NCBI RefSeq assembly: GCF_027532025.1
Contig: NZ_JAPZSY010000001.1
Coordinates: 1 to 63,243, forward strand
Length of the DNA: 63,243 nucleotides
Reading direction: 5' to 3'
From: Inhella sp.
Lineage (GTDB): Bacteria > Pseudomonadota > Gammaproteobacteria > Burkholderiales > Burkholderiaceae_C
How positions within the stretch are numbered: position 1 is the stretch's first letter; each line of letters begins with the position of its first letter. The notes below the pieces were generated by a model. That model was not told the origin of the DNA. It made no database searches and was given only the letters and a program-made list of their open reading frames with translations. The translations under genes were made by a program, and so were the position numbers. Shown here in pieces: positions 30,537 through 38,389 of this stretch.

Positions 30537-32210
30537 TCACATCCCCACGTAGTTCGGTCCGCCGCTGCCCTCGGGGGTGATCCAGACGATGTTCTGCGTC
30601 GGGTCCTTGATGTCGCAGGTCTTGCAGTGCACGCAGTTTTGCGCGTTGATCTGCAGGCGGTCGCTGCCGTCGTCGTTCTTGACGTACTCGTACACACCGG
30701 CCGGGCAGTAGCGGCTTTCGGGGCCGGCGTAGGTGGCCAGGTTGGTGGCCACGGGCATGCCGGCGTCTTTGAGCGTCAGGTGCGCCGGCTGGTCTTCGGC
30801 GTGGTTGGTGTTGGAGATGAACACCGAGGACAGGCGGTCGAAGGTGATCTTGCCGTCGGGCTTGGGGTAGGCAATCGGCGGGCAGGCGGAGGCCGGCTTC
30901 AAGGCTTGGTGGTCGGCCTTGTGGTTGTGCAGGGTCCAGGGGGGGCTTTGCACGCCGAGCTTGGGCAGCAGCCACTGCTCGATGCCGGTCATCAGCTGGC
31001 CCACGGTCTTGCCCTTCTTGAACCAGAGCTTGAAGTTGCGGGTTTGCTGCAGTTCCTCAAACAGCCAGCTCTTTTCGAAGGCGGCGGGGTACTCGACCAA
31101 TTCGTCTTGCGCGCGACCGGCGGTCAGGGCGGCGGCGGCCGCTTCGGCCACCAGCATGCCGCTCTTGATGGCGGCGTGGCTGCCCTTGATGCGGGCGGCG
31201 TTCAGGTAGCCGGCGTCGCAGCCCACCAGCGCGCCGCCGGGGAACACGGTCTTGGGCAGGGCCTGCGGCGTGCCGTTGTTGATGGCGCGCGCGCCGTAGC
31301 CGATGCGCTTGCCGCCTTCGAGGTGGGCGCGGATGGCTGGGTGGGCCTTCCAGCGCTGCATCTCTTCGAAGGGGCTCATGTGCGGGTTCTGGTAGTCCAG
31401 GCCGATCACGAAGCCCAGGGTGACCTGGTTGCCGTCCAGGTGGTAGAGGAAGCCGCCGCCGAAGGTGTCGTCGGTCATCGGCCAGCCGGCGGTGTGCACC
31501 ACCTTGCCGGGCTGCGCCTTGTCGGCCGGCACTTCCCACAGCTCCTTGATGCCGATGGCGAAGGTCTGCACGTCCTTGCCTTCGGTCAGGCGGTACTTGG
31601 CCAGCAGCTGCTTGCCCAGGTGGCCGCGGGCGCCTTCGGCGAACACGGTGTACTTGCCGTGCAGTTCCATGCCGAGTTGGAAGTCGTCGCCCGGCTCGCC
31701 GTCCTTCTTGACGCCCATGTTGCCGGTGGCCACGCCCTTGACGCGGCCTTGCTCGTCGTACAGCACCTCGGCCGCCGCGAAGCCGGCGAAGACCTCGACG
31801 CCCAGGCTCTCCGCCTGCTGGGCCATCCACTTGACCACGTTGGACAGGCTGACCACGTAGCAGCCGTCGTTGTGGAGGTTGCGGGGCACCAGGAAATCGG
31901 GCGTGCGGGTGACTCCGGTCTCGCTCAGGAACAGGATGTCGTCGCTGCTGACCGGCTGGTTCAGCGGGGCGCCCAGTTCCTTCCAGTTGGGGAAGAGCTC
32001 GGTGATGGCGCGCGGGTCCATCACGGCGCCCGACAGGATGTGGGCGCCGGCCTCAGAGCCCTTTTCCAGCACGACCACGCTCAGGTCGGCGTTCAGCTGC
32101 TTCAAGCGGATGGCCGTGGCCAAACCGGCCGGGCCGCCGCCCACAACGACGACGTCGTACTCCATCGATTCGCGCGGACCGAATTGGGCAAGGATTTCTT
32201 CGTTCGTCAT
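30537..32210 (-). CDS. Electron transfer flavoprotein-ubiquinone oxidoreductase
   Basis: 557 aa. N-terminal FAD-binding GGGPAGLATA (~residue 24). The C-terminal 4Fe-4S cluster Cys are seen in YCPAGVYEY and CVHCKTCDIKDP. It passes electrons from ETF (fatty acid and amino acid dehydrogenases) to the quinone pool at the inner membrane. The etfAB genes are not here. The start MTNEEILAQFG at 32210 is preferred over in-frame upstream starts. It converges with the transporter gene at 30511 with 25 nt between them. Confidence 0.95.
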   Translation of the reverse strand: MTNEEILAQFGPRESMEYDVVVVGGGPAGLATAIRLKQLNADLSVVVLEKGSEAGAHILSGAVMDPRAITELFPNWKELGAPLNQPVSSDDILFLSETGVTRTPDFLVPRNLHNDGCYVVSLSNVVKWMAQQAESLGVEVFAGFAAAEVLYDEQGRVKGVATGNMGVKKDGEPGDDFQLGMELHGKYTVFAEGARGHLGKQLLAKYRLTEGKDVQTFAIGIKELWEVPADKAQPGKVVHTAGWPMTDDTFGGGFLYHLDGNQVTLGFVIGLDYQNPHMSPFEEMQRWKAHPAIRAHLEGGKRIGYGARAINNGTPQALPKTVFPGGALVGCDAGYLNAARIKGSHAAIKSGMLVAEAAAAALTAGRAQDELVEYPAAFEKSWLFEELQQTRNFKLWFKKGKTVGQLMTGIEQWLLPKLGVQSPPWTLHNHKADHQALKPASACPPIAYPKPDGKITFDRLSSVFISNTNHAEDQPAHLTLKDAGMPVATNLATYAGPESRYCPAGVYEYVKNDDGSDRLQINAQNCVHCKTCDIKDPTQNIVWITPEGSGGPNYVGM

Positions 32211-32383
32211 GGCGTGGCCTTTGAGGGCGGTGCTGGGATGGGCGCGGATTCTAGGGATGCCGACAAAAAAACGAACGATCGTGCTTTTTTGTAGAGGAAA
32301 TGCCCCAGGAGGCATCGGGGAGAACCCGTAGTTTTCCGACTGGTAACGTGGCCGGATTCGCAGCCCACCCATTGCAAAACACC

Positions 32384-33166
32384 ATGAGTTACGCCATCGA
32401 TTTGTCCGGCCGTGTGGCCTTCGTCACCGGCGCGTCCAGCGGCCTGGGCGCTCAGTTCGCCAAAACCTTGGCCACGGCCGGCGCCGCAGTGGTGCTGGCC
32501 GGCCGGCGCGTGGAGAAGTTGAAGACCTTGCGTGCCGAGATCGAGGCCAACGGGGGCGATGCCCACGTGGTGAGCTTGGACGTGACCGACCTGGCGTCGA
32601 TCAAGTCGGCGGTGGCCCACGCCGAAACAGAGATGGGCACGATCGACATCCTGATCAACAACAGCGGCGTGTCCACCAGCCAGCGCATCGTCGATGTGTC
32701 GGCCGACGACTGGGACTTCGTCATGAACACCAACCTGCGCGGCGCCTTCTTCGTGGCGCAGGAAGTGGCCAAGCGCATGCTGGCCCGGGCCAAGGGCGCA
32801 GCGCCCGGCAGCTTCACCGGCGGTCGCATCGTCAACATCGCCAGCATGGCGGGCCTGCGGGTGCTGAGCCAGATCGGCATCTACGCCATGAGCAAGGCTG
32901 GCGTGGTGCACATGACGCGCGCCATGGCGTTGGAGTTTGGCAAGTACGGCATCAACGTGAACGCCATCTGCCCGGGCTACATCGACACCGAGATCAACCA
33001 CCACCACTGGGGCACCGAGCACGGCAAGAAGCTCATCGAGATGCTGCCGCGCAAGCGAGTGGGCCAGCCGCAAGACCTGGACACCACGCTGCTGATGCTG
33101 TGCGCCAACGAGAGCCACTTCATCAACGGCGCCATCATCCAGGCCGACGACGGCTTTGGCGTTTGA
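32384..33166 (+). CDS. SDR family oxidoreductase
   Basis: 260 aa classical short-chain dehydrogenase. Cofactor motif TGASSGLG (~18-25), NNSG (~88), catalytic Ser in NIASMAG and Tyr-x3-Lys in YAMSKAG. The Arg pair in AGRR after beta-2 suggests NADP(H) preference. FabG-like, but no fatty-acid synthesis genes are nearby. The substrate is unknown; position next to ETF-QO suggests, weakly, acyl-CoA metabolism. The 173-bp region upstream, shared with the ETF-QO gene, holds no gene. Confidence 0.88.
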   Translation: MSYAIDLSGRVAFVTGASSGLGAQFAKTLATAGAAVVLAGRRVEKLKTLRAEIEANGGDAHVVSLDVTDLASIKSAVAHAETEMGTIDILINNSGVSTSQRIVDVSADDWDFVMNTNLRGAFFVAQEVAKRMLARAKGAAPGSFTGGRIVNIASMAGLRVLSQIGIYAMSKAGVVHMTRAMALEFGKYGINVNAICPGYIDTEINHHHWGTEHGKKLIEMLPRKRVGQPQDLDTTLLMLCANESHFINGAIIQADDGFGV

Positions 33167-33211
33167 CGCGCACCCCCGACGCGGCCCAAGGCCCGAAACA
33201 ACAGGACTGAC

Positions 33212-33823
33212 GTGATTCGAGATTTGACTGCGACGGAAGCCCGCGTGCTGGCCGTGCTGGTGGAAAAGCAGCACACGGTGCCCGACACCTACCCGCTTTC
33301 GCTCAACGCCCTGACCCAGGGCTGCAACCAGAAGACGGCGCGCGACCCGGTGATGGCCCTGAGCGACGCCGAGGTGCTGGCCGCGTTGATCGAACTCAGA
33401 GACCTGAGCTTGGTGTTCGAGGTGAGCGGCGCGCGGGTCACGCGCTTTGAGCACAACCTCAAGCGCGTGTACGGCGTGCCGGGCCAAGCCGAGGCCTTGC
33501 TCACCGTGCTGTTGCTGCGCGGGCCGCAAACGGCGGCCGAGTTGCGGCTGAACACGGAGCGCCTGCATCGCTTTGTGGACATCTCGTCCGTCGAAGGCTT
33601 TCTCGACGAGTTGGCCGAGCGCGAACCGCCCCTGGCCGTGAAGCTGCCCAAAGCGCCGGGCGCCCGCGAAGCGCGCTGGGCGGCACTGCTGAGCGGCCCT
33701 GTGACCGTCGACGCCTCGGCACCGCCAGCCGCCAGCGACGAGCTGAGCGCCTTGCGCGCCGAGGTGGAAACGCTGAAGGCCCAGGTGGCGAGGCTGATGG
33801 CCGCACAGGGGTGGACCGAATGA
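33212..33823 (+). CDS. YceH/DUF480 family protein
   Basis: 203 aa from a GTG start. Two winged-helix-like domains of the DUF480 family ([47 protein letters not shown]) and a C-terminal coiled coil (~175-198). The biochemical role is not established. The stop overlaps the next gene's ATG (ATGA), implying coupled translation with a Cds1-like enzyme. Confidence 0.85.
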   Translation: MIRDLTATEARVLAVLVEKQHTVPDTYPLSLNALTQGCNQKTARDPVMALSDAEVLAALIELRDLSLVFEVSGARVTRFEHNLKRVYGVPGQAEALLTVLLLRGPQTAAELRLNTERLHRFVDISSVEGFLDELAEREPPLAVKLPKAPGAREARWAALLSGPVTVDASAPPAASDELSALRAEVETLKAQVARLMAAQGWTE

Positions 33824-34935
33824 GTTCAAGCGGCGGCGCGCGGGCCTGGGTGGCCGAATGCGTGCGGCGGATCGAGGCCGACTTCCAGCGCAGCGCCGAC
33901 ACGCACTTGATCCCCTTGGCCTTGCCCGGCTTCCCCGGTGTGGACCTGTACTTCAAGGACGAGTCCATCCACCCCAGCGGCAGCCTGAAGCACCGGCTGG
34001 CGCGCTCGCTGTTCTTGTACGCGCTGTGCAACGGCTGGCTCAAAGAGGGTGCGCCGGTGGTGGAAAGCTCCAGTGGCTCCACGGCGGTGAGCGAGGCCTA
34101 CTTTGCGCGCTTGCTGGGCCTGCCCTTCATCGCCGTGATGCCGGCCACGGTGAGCGAGGCCAAGCGCCAGGCCATCGAGTTCCAGGGGGGGCGCTGCCAC
34201 CTGGTGGACGACCCGACCCAGGTGTACGCCGAGGCTGCGCGCCTGGCGCGCGAAGGCGGGGGCCACTACATCGACCAATTCACCTACGCCGAGCGGGCCA
34301 CCGACTGGCGGGGCAACAACAACATCGCCGAGTCCATCTTCACCCAGATGGCGCGCGAGCGGCACCCGGTGCCCGCTTGGCTGGTGTGCAGCGCCGGCAC
34401 GGGTGGCACCTTGGCCACGCTGGGGCGCTTTGTGCGATACGGCCGACACGCCACGCGGGTGTGCGGAGCGGACGCGGAGCGCTCGGTCTTCTTCGACCAC
34501 TACCTGAGCCGCGACCTCGCGCTGACCCTGGATTGCGGCTCTCGCATCGAGGGCATCGGTCGGCCTCGGGTCGAGGCTTCCTTCCTGCCCGACGTGATCG
34601 ACGCGATGGTGAAGGTGCCCGATGCGTGGAGCGTCGCGGCCATGCGCCTGCTGTCCGAGCGCTTGGGTCGGCGCGTGGGGCCCAGCACGGGCACCAATTT
34701 GCTGGCGGCCTTGGTGTGCGCGCAGCAGTTGACCGCCCAGCGCCAGGGCGGCTCCATCGTCACCTTGCTGTGCGACAGCGGTGAGCGTTACCGGGAGACC
34801 TGCTTCGACGCGGTTTGGTGCGAGCGTCAGGGCCTGCACGACTCGGCGGCCGACCATGCGGTGGCCCAGGCGATGGACCGAGGGGCGGCGTTGCCGCCCT
34901 GGCGCCGAGCGGGCGGGCTGGCGTCGCTGGCATGA
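33820..34935 (+). CDS. PLP-dependent cysteine synthase/desulfhydrase-like enzyme (Cds1-like)
   Basis: 371 aa fold-type II PLP enzyme. PLP lysine in HPSGSLKHR (~50), the substrate loop SSSGSTA and the phosphate-binding SAGTGGT are present. The overall pattern resembles the Cds1 branch, which degrades cysteine to pyruvate, ammonia and sulfide, more than biosynthetic CysK/CysM. The distinction is from memory and should be tested by phylogeny. Translationally coupled to yceH upstream. Confidence 0.78.
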   Translation: MSSSGGARAWVAECVRRIEADFQRSADTHLIPLALPGFPGVDLYFKDESIHPSGSLKHRLARSLFLYALCNGWLKEGAPVVESSSGSTAVSEAYFARLLGLPFIAVMPATVSEAKRQAIEFQGGRCHLVDDPTQVYAEAARLAREGGGHYIDQFTYAERATDWRGNNNIAESIFTQMARERHPVPAWLVCSAGTGGTLATLGRFVRYGRHATRVCGADAERSVFFDHYLSRDLALTLDCGSRIEGIGRPRVEASFLPDVIDAMVKVPDAWSVAAMRLLSERLGRRVGPSTGTNLLAALVCAQQLTAQRQGGSIVTLLCDSGERYRETCFDAVWCERQGLHDSAADHAVAQAMDRGAALPPWRRAGGLASLA

Positions 34936-34936
34936 A

Positions 34937-34956
34937 AAAGCCCCGCACGGCGCGAG
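34937..34956 (+). repeat. Direct repeat, copy 1 (20 nt)
   Basis: The 20-nt string beginning AAAGCCCCGC and ending GGCGCGAG occurs here, just after the Cds1-like stop, and again at 35270-35289. Here it lacks the second arm that makes copy 2 a terminator. The copies are 333 nt apart and bracket the small lipoprotein gene. Confidence 0.9.
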
Positions 34957-35007
34957 TCAGGGATTGAGCGGAAACTAAGCGCTTCGCGTTTGCTCTGGGA
35001 TCACTTC

Positions 35008-35247
35008 ATGACCTATCGCCCCAAACTCGCCCTCATGTCCCTGCTCGTTGCGTTGGGCTTGACGGCTTGTGCCGTACCTTCATCGCAAACCGCCTCGGTG
35101 GATGCCGACGCGCCTACAAAGTTGACGCTGACAGGTTCGCGTATCCCACACAAGGTCAAAGGGCGCGTCGAGGGCGTCAAGGTCATCAGCCGCGAGGAGA
35201 TGGCCGACCAGTTGCGGCACGAGCGTCGGCCGAAGTCCGACGGCTAA
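35008..35247 (+). CDS. Small lipoprotein with a TonB-plug-like segment
   Basis: 79 aa from ATG 35008 (in-frame ATG 34990 would add six residues before the signal). Signal peptide with lipobox LTAC. The mature part contains LTLTGSRIP followed by VKVISREEMADQL. That pattern (TGSxI, then a V-x-V-I-x-R-x-x-(I/M) strand and helix) is how the plug domain of many TonB-dependent receptors begins, as in the neighbour at 35320-38088 (VTGSSI...PVQIVKRADI). There is no room for the rest of a plug or a barrel. Function unknown; perhaps a receptor accessory protein or a decayed duplicate. Confidence 0.7.
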   Translation: MTYRPKLALMSLLVALGLTACAVPSSQTASVDADAPTKLTLTGSRIPHKVKGRVEGVKVISREEMADQLRHERRPKSDG

Positions 35248-35269
35248 GCGGCTTCCGCCGCCCAAAAGC

Positions 35270-35289
35270 AAAGCCCCGCACGGCGCGAG
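35270..35289 (+). repeat. Direct repeat, copy 2 (20 nt)
   Basis: Exact copy of 34937-34956. It overlaps the left arm and loop of the terminator at 35270-35302. Confidence 0.9.
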
Positions 35290-35302
35290 CCGGCGGGGCT
35301 TT
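35270..35302. terminator. Bidirectional terminator between lipoprotein and TonB receptor genes
   Basis: Inverted repeat AAAGCCCCGC (35270-35279) / GCGGGGCTTT (35293-35302) with a 13-nt loop, between two convergent genes. T-runs on the rightward exit and A/T at the leftward exit suit both directions. Its left half is copy 2 of the 20-nt direct repeat. Confidence 0.75.
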
Positions 35303-35319
35303 GGGTCGTCGGGCCCGTC

Positions 35320-38088
35320 TTACTTGATGGCGTAGTTCAGGCTGACGAAGTAGCTGCGGCCGCGGGGGTCGCCGTAGGTCGGGTCCCAGGTCACCTGGAA
35401 GTAGCGCGACTGGTTGGTGAACGGCGGCGCGGTGTTGAACAGGTTCAGCACGCCGGCACGCAAGCGCAGGTTCTGGTTGAAGCGGTAGCTGCCCGTCAGG
35501 TCCCACAGCGAGTAGGCCTTGACGTCGCGGTTGCTCCAAGCCGGGGCCGACAGGCCGTCCACGTTTTGGTCGCGGTAGCCGGACATGAAGGTGTTGCCCA
35601 GCGTGAGGCCGACATCGCCGTAGTCCCAGTCGATGTTCAGCTTGTGGCGCCAGCGCTGCACGGCCTTGTCATCGCGGAACTTGCCCAGGCCGTCCACCAG
35701 CGGCGAGCGGGGGTCGGTGTTGAACTTGTACTCGGTGACGAGGGTGCCGTTGATGCTGGCCCCGAAGCGCCCCACCGCAGTGGATTCGCCACGCCAGCTG
35801 AGGTTGACGTCCACCCCCGAGGTGTTCAGCTTGCCGCGGTTCTCCTTCTTCACGTTCACGTAGTTGACGAAGCCGTCCGAGAAGCGCACCACGATGGCCG
35901 GGTTGTTGTAGTACACCGGGTTGGTGAAGATGGTTTCTTCGCCGATTTCCGAAATGATGTCGGTCTTGCGGATGGTCCAGAAGTCGATCGCGCCGCTGAA
36001 ACTGCGGTTGGGCTCGAACACCACGCCCAGGCTGGCCTGCTTGGACTTTTCCGGTTGCAGTTCGGGGTTGGAGGCGCGGTCGATGGGCATCTGGGCCACT
36101 TCGCCCGAGACGGGGTCCTTGACGAAGCTGGCGGTGATGCCCGAGCGCAGGGGGCGGAACATCTCCGACACCGACGGGGCGCGGAAGCCCGTGCCATACG
36201 ACGCGCGGGCCAGCAGTTGCTTGCTGGGGCGGAAGCTCAAGCCCAGCTTGGGGTTGGTGGTGCTGAGCTTGGGCGAGGTGCGGCCGGTGGCGGCGTCGAA
36301 CACGCCGTCGTAGCGGTCGTGGCGGATGGCGAATTGACCTTCCCATGCCTTGGTGAACGGCGCATTGAGTTCGGCGAAGAAACCACCCACGTCGCGGCTG
36401 TGCGAGGTGTCGGCCAACAGCGCGCCGGCGCTGGAGCGGTCGCCGTTCACGTCGTTGCTCTTGAGCACGGCGCTGGACGAGAACTCGGTCTTTTCGCGGC
36501 GGATTTCAGCGCCCAGGGCCAACACGGCATCGCCGCCGCCCAGAGAGGCGATGGCGCGCGTCAGCTTGCCGTCCCAGCTGGTGGAGCTGCCTTCGGCGAT
36601 GCGGGCAGCGCCGTCCAGCCGGATGGAGTTCATGAAGGCCTGACCGGCCGCCGGGTTGGTGCTGCGCACGAAGGGGTTGTACAGGCCATCGCGGATGCCC
36701 GACTCCAGGCGGCTGAACGAGACCCAGCCCGACAGGTTGGTGTCGGTGGCCTTGTTCACGCTGTGGTTGAGGGCCGTGTCGTAGTCCCAATCGCCCCAGG
36801 TGCCCGTCAAGCCAGCAACCAGGCGGGTGGCTTCGCTGTCGACGCGGCTGGTGCGCTTGCCGGCGTCGGTCAGGCGGAAGCGGAAGTCGATCGGCGTGGT
36901 CACGCCGGTCACGGCCTGCAGGGAGGCCGGCAGGCGGATGCCCGAGCTGGTGCGGAAGCGGGCCGTGGCGGGCGAGGCGGCGTAATCGGTCGAGGTCTTG
37001 CTCAGCAGCGCCTCGGCGAAGAACTGGTGGTCATCGGCCAACTGCACCGTGGCGCGGCCCACCAGGGCGAGCTTTTCGGAGGCCGGGTAGATCTCGGCGT
37101 CGCCCATGTAGTTGTAGGAGCAACCTTCCAGACCGCCGGGGCCGGTGGGCGCGCGAGAGTTGGGGTTCAGGCCACCCGTGCAACTGGCTTTGTCCAGGTT
37201 GACGCGGCGGGCGCCCCAGGTGCCGTCGGGGTTGGAGCCGCGCAGCGCCGTGGTCGGGTTGGCGAGCACGAAGTTGTTCAGCGTGGTGCGCTGGGCGGTG
37301 CTCAGGTCGATGTTGGCCGGGAAGGTGTTGCTGGACAGCTGCTGGGGCAGGCGCGTGGCCAGGTCGTACTCGAGGATGAAGTCCCGCTGGTTGCTGTTCA
37401 GAGCGCCCAGCTTCTGGACATCCACAGCCACAAATGCATTGGCGCGGTCGGTGCGCAAGTCGCCCACACCGGCCGAGGCCGAGAAGGTCTTCTTGCTGGC
37501 ACCGCCCTCGTGGGTGGCCAGGGCGTAGGTTCGGAAGTCCACGCCACGGTAGTCTTTGCGGGTGATGAAGTTGATGACGCCGCCCATGGCGTCGGTGCCG
37601 TAGATGGCGGAGGCGCCGTCCTTCAGCACTTCCACGCGCTCGATGGCGCCGGAGGGGATGTTGTTCAAGTCGACGCCAGCGTTGTCACCGGGCGAAGCGA
37701 AGTTGGCCAGGCGGCGGCCGTTGAGCAGCACCAGGGTGCTGGACACGCCCAGGCCACGCAGGTTGGCGCCGTTGAAGCCGCGCTGGTTGCCCGCGGTGTC
37801 GGTGATGCTGGCGCCGTCGGTCAGGCCGCCCACGTTGGCCGTCAGCTGCTGCAGCAATTCAGCCGCGGTGGTCACGCCGGCCTTGTCGATGTCAGCACGC
37901 TTGACGATTTGCACCGGCAGCGGCGTTTCGCCGTCGATGCGCTTGATGCTGGAGCCGGTGACTTCTACGCGGTCGAGTTGTTGTGGTGGGGCGGTCTGGG
38001 CGAGCGCGACGGCGCTGGCCACGGAAGTCAGCGCCAGGAGGCTGGCCTGGGCGAGTTGGCTCAGGCGGAGGGTGGGGTGCAGAGGCAT
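35320..38088 (-). CDS. TonB-dependent outer-membrane receptor
   Basis: 922 aa. The signal peptide ends near ALAQ. The plug starts at VEVTGSSIKRID and includes LRGLGVSSTLVLLNGRR and VLKDGASAIYGTDAMGGVINF. The C-terminal barrel shows the familiar GYRDQNVDG and LRLRAGVLNLF blocks and ends in an aromatic-rich strand (SYFVSLNYAIK). There is no extra N-terminal signalling domain. Family members import siderophores, vitamins, oligosaccharides or peptides. Here the gene is divergent from a secreted cyanophycinase and shares its control region with ArgR-like sites, so uptake of cyanophycin fragments or arginine peptides is a reasonable guess. Confidence 0.93.
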   Translation of the reverse strand: MPLHPTLRLSQLAQASLLALTSVASAVALAQTAPPQQLDRVEVTGSSIKRIDGETPLPVQIVKRADIDKAGVTTAAELLQQLTANVGGLTDGASITDTAGNQRGFNGANLRGLGVSSTLVLLNGRRLANFASPGDNAGVDLNNIPSGAIERVEVLKDGASAIYGTDAMGGVINFITRKDYRGVDFRTYALATHEGGASKKTFSASAGVGDLRTDRANAFVAVDVQKLGALNSNQRDFILEYDLATRLPQQLSSNTFPANIDLSTAQRTTLNNFVLANPTTALRGSNPDGTWGARRVNLDKASCTGGLNPNSRAPTGPGGLEGCSYNYMGDAEIYPASEKLALVGRATVQLADDHQFFAEALLSKTSTDYAASPATARFRTSSGIRLPASLQAVTGVTTPIDFRFRLTDAGKRTSRVDSEATRLVAGLTGTWGDWDYDTALNHSVNKATDTNLSGWVSFSRLESGIRDGLYNPFVRSTNPAAGQAFMNSIRLDGAARIAEGSSTSWDGKLTRAIASLGGGDAVLALGAEIRREKTEFSSSAVLKSNDVNGDRSSAGALLADTSHSRDVGGFFAELNAPFTKAWEGQFAIRHDRYDGVFDAATGRTSPKLSTTNPKLGLSFRPSKQLLARASYGTGFRAPSVSEMFRPLRSGITASFVKDPVSGEVAQMPIDRASNPELQPEKSKQASLGVVFEPNRSFSGAIDFWTIRKTDIISEIGEETIFTNPVYYNNPAIVVRFSDGFVNYVNVKKENRGKLNTSGVDVNLSWRGESTAVGRFGASINGTLVTEYKFNTDPRSPLVDGLGKFRDDKAVQRWRHKLNIDWDYGDVGLTLGNTFMSGYRDQNVDGLSAPAWSNRDVKAYSLWDLTGSYRFNQNLRLRAGVLNLFNTAPPFTNQSRYFQVTWDPTYGDPRGRSYFVSLNYAIK

Positions 38089-38168
38089 GGCAGGGGTCCA
38101 GCGGTGGAAGTGACGGGTTGAACTCTAGGAAGCTCGGCAAGGCGCGCAGGAGCGGGTTCTGGAGCAGG

Positions 38169-38210
38169 AGTCGCATGCGTGCAAATCGGTGTCGCTTGGC
38201 GACAACCGGC
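38169..38210 (+). promoter_or_regulatory. Tandem ArgR-type (AraC family) binding site
   Basis: Two direct half-sites at exactly 21-bp spacing. The first is AGTCGC-N8-AA-N5 from 38169, the second TGTCGC-N8-AA-N5 from 38190. The Pseudomonas aeruginosa ArgR consensus recalled from the literature is TGTCGC-N8-AA-N5, directly repeated. Only one of the 16 fixed positions differs. The second half-site also forms a TGTCGC/GCGACA palindrome. An ArgR-like regulator is encoded in the operon that starts 180 bp downstream. Confidence 0.65.
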
Positions 38211-38231
38211 GTGGCGCGGCCGCCGCACGGA

Positions 38232-38247
38232 TTGCCTCGATGCGACA
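38232..38247 (-). promoter_or_regulatory. Third ArgR-type half-site, reverse strand
   Basis: Read leftward this is TGTCGC-N8-AA, a perfect half-site match facing the TonB receptor gene. No convincing partner is found at 21 bp on either side. It could be a weaker site or chance. Confidence 0.4.
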
Positions 38248-38389
38248 CGGACTTGCACCCGCAGGGTGCGTTGCGGGTGCTCCCGCAGACGCCCTGGGCC
38301 CTGGGCCCACCAGAATCCATCGCATGCCAAGGGCCCGACCCGGACCTTGGGGCCTTGGGGCCTTTCCCGTTTTGCCATCCCCTGTTCCC

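Larger units (their letters stand above)
38089..38389. promoter_or_regulatory. Divergent TonB-receptor/cyanophycinase control region
   Basis: 301 bp with no gene of its own. It contains the tandem ArgR-type half-sites (38169-38210) and a reverse-strand match (38232-38247). Promoter boxes could not be assigned with confidence. No strong ribosome-binding site is visible before the cyanophycinase ATG at 38390. Confidence 0.75.

Noticed and set aside
35566-38121. 851-codon open frame opposite the TonB receptor
   Set aside because: Antisense shadow: composition biased to Gly/Ala/Val/His, no recognisable motif, while the receptor frame has plug and barrel motifs and a signal peptide.
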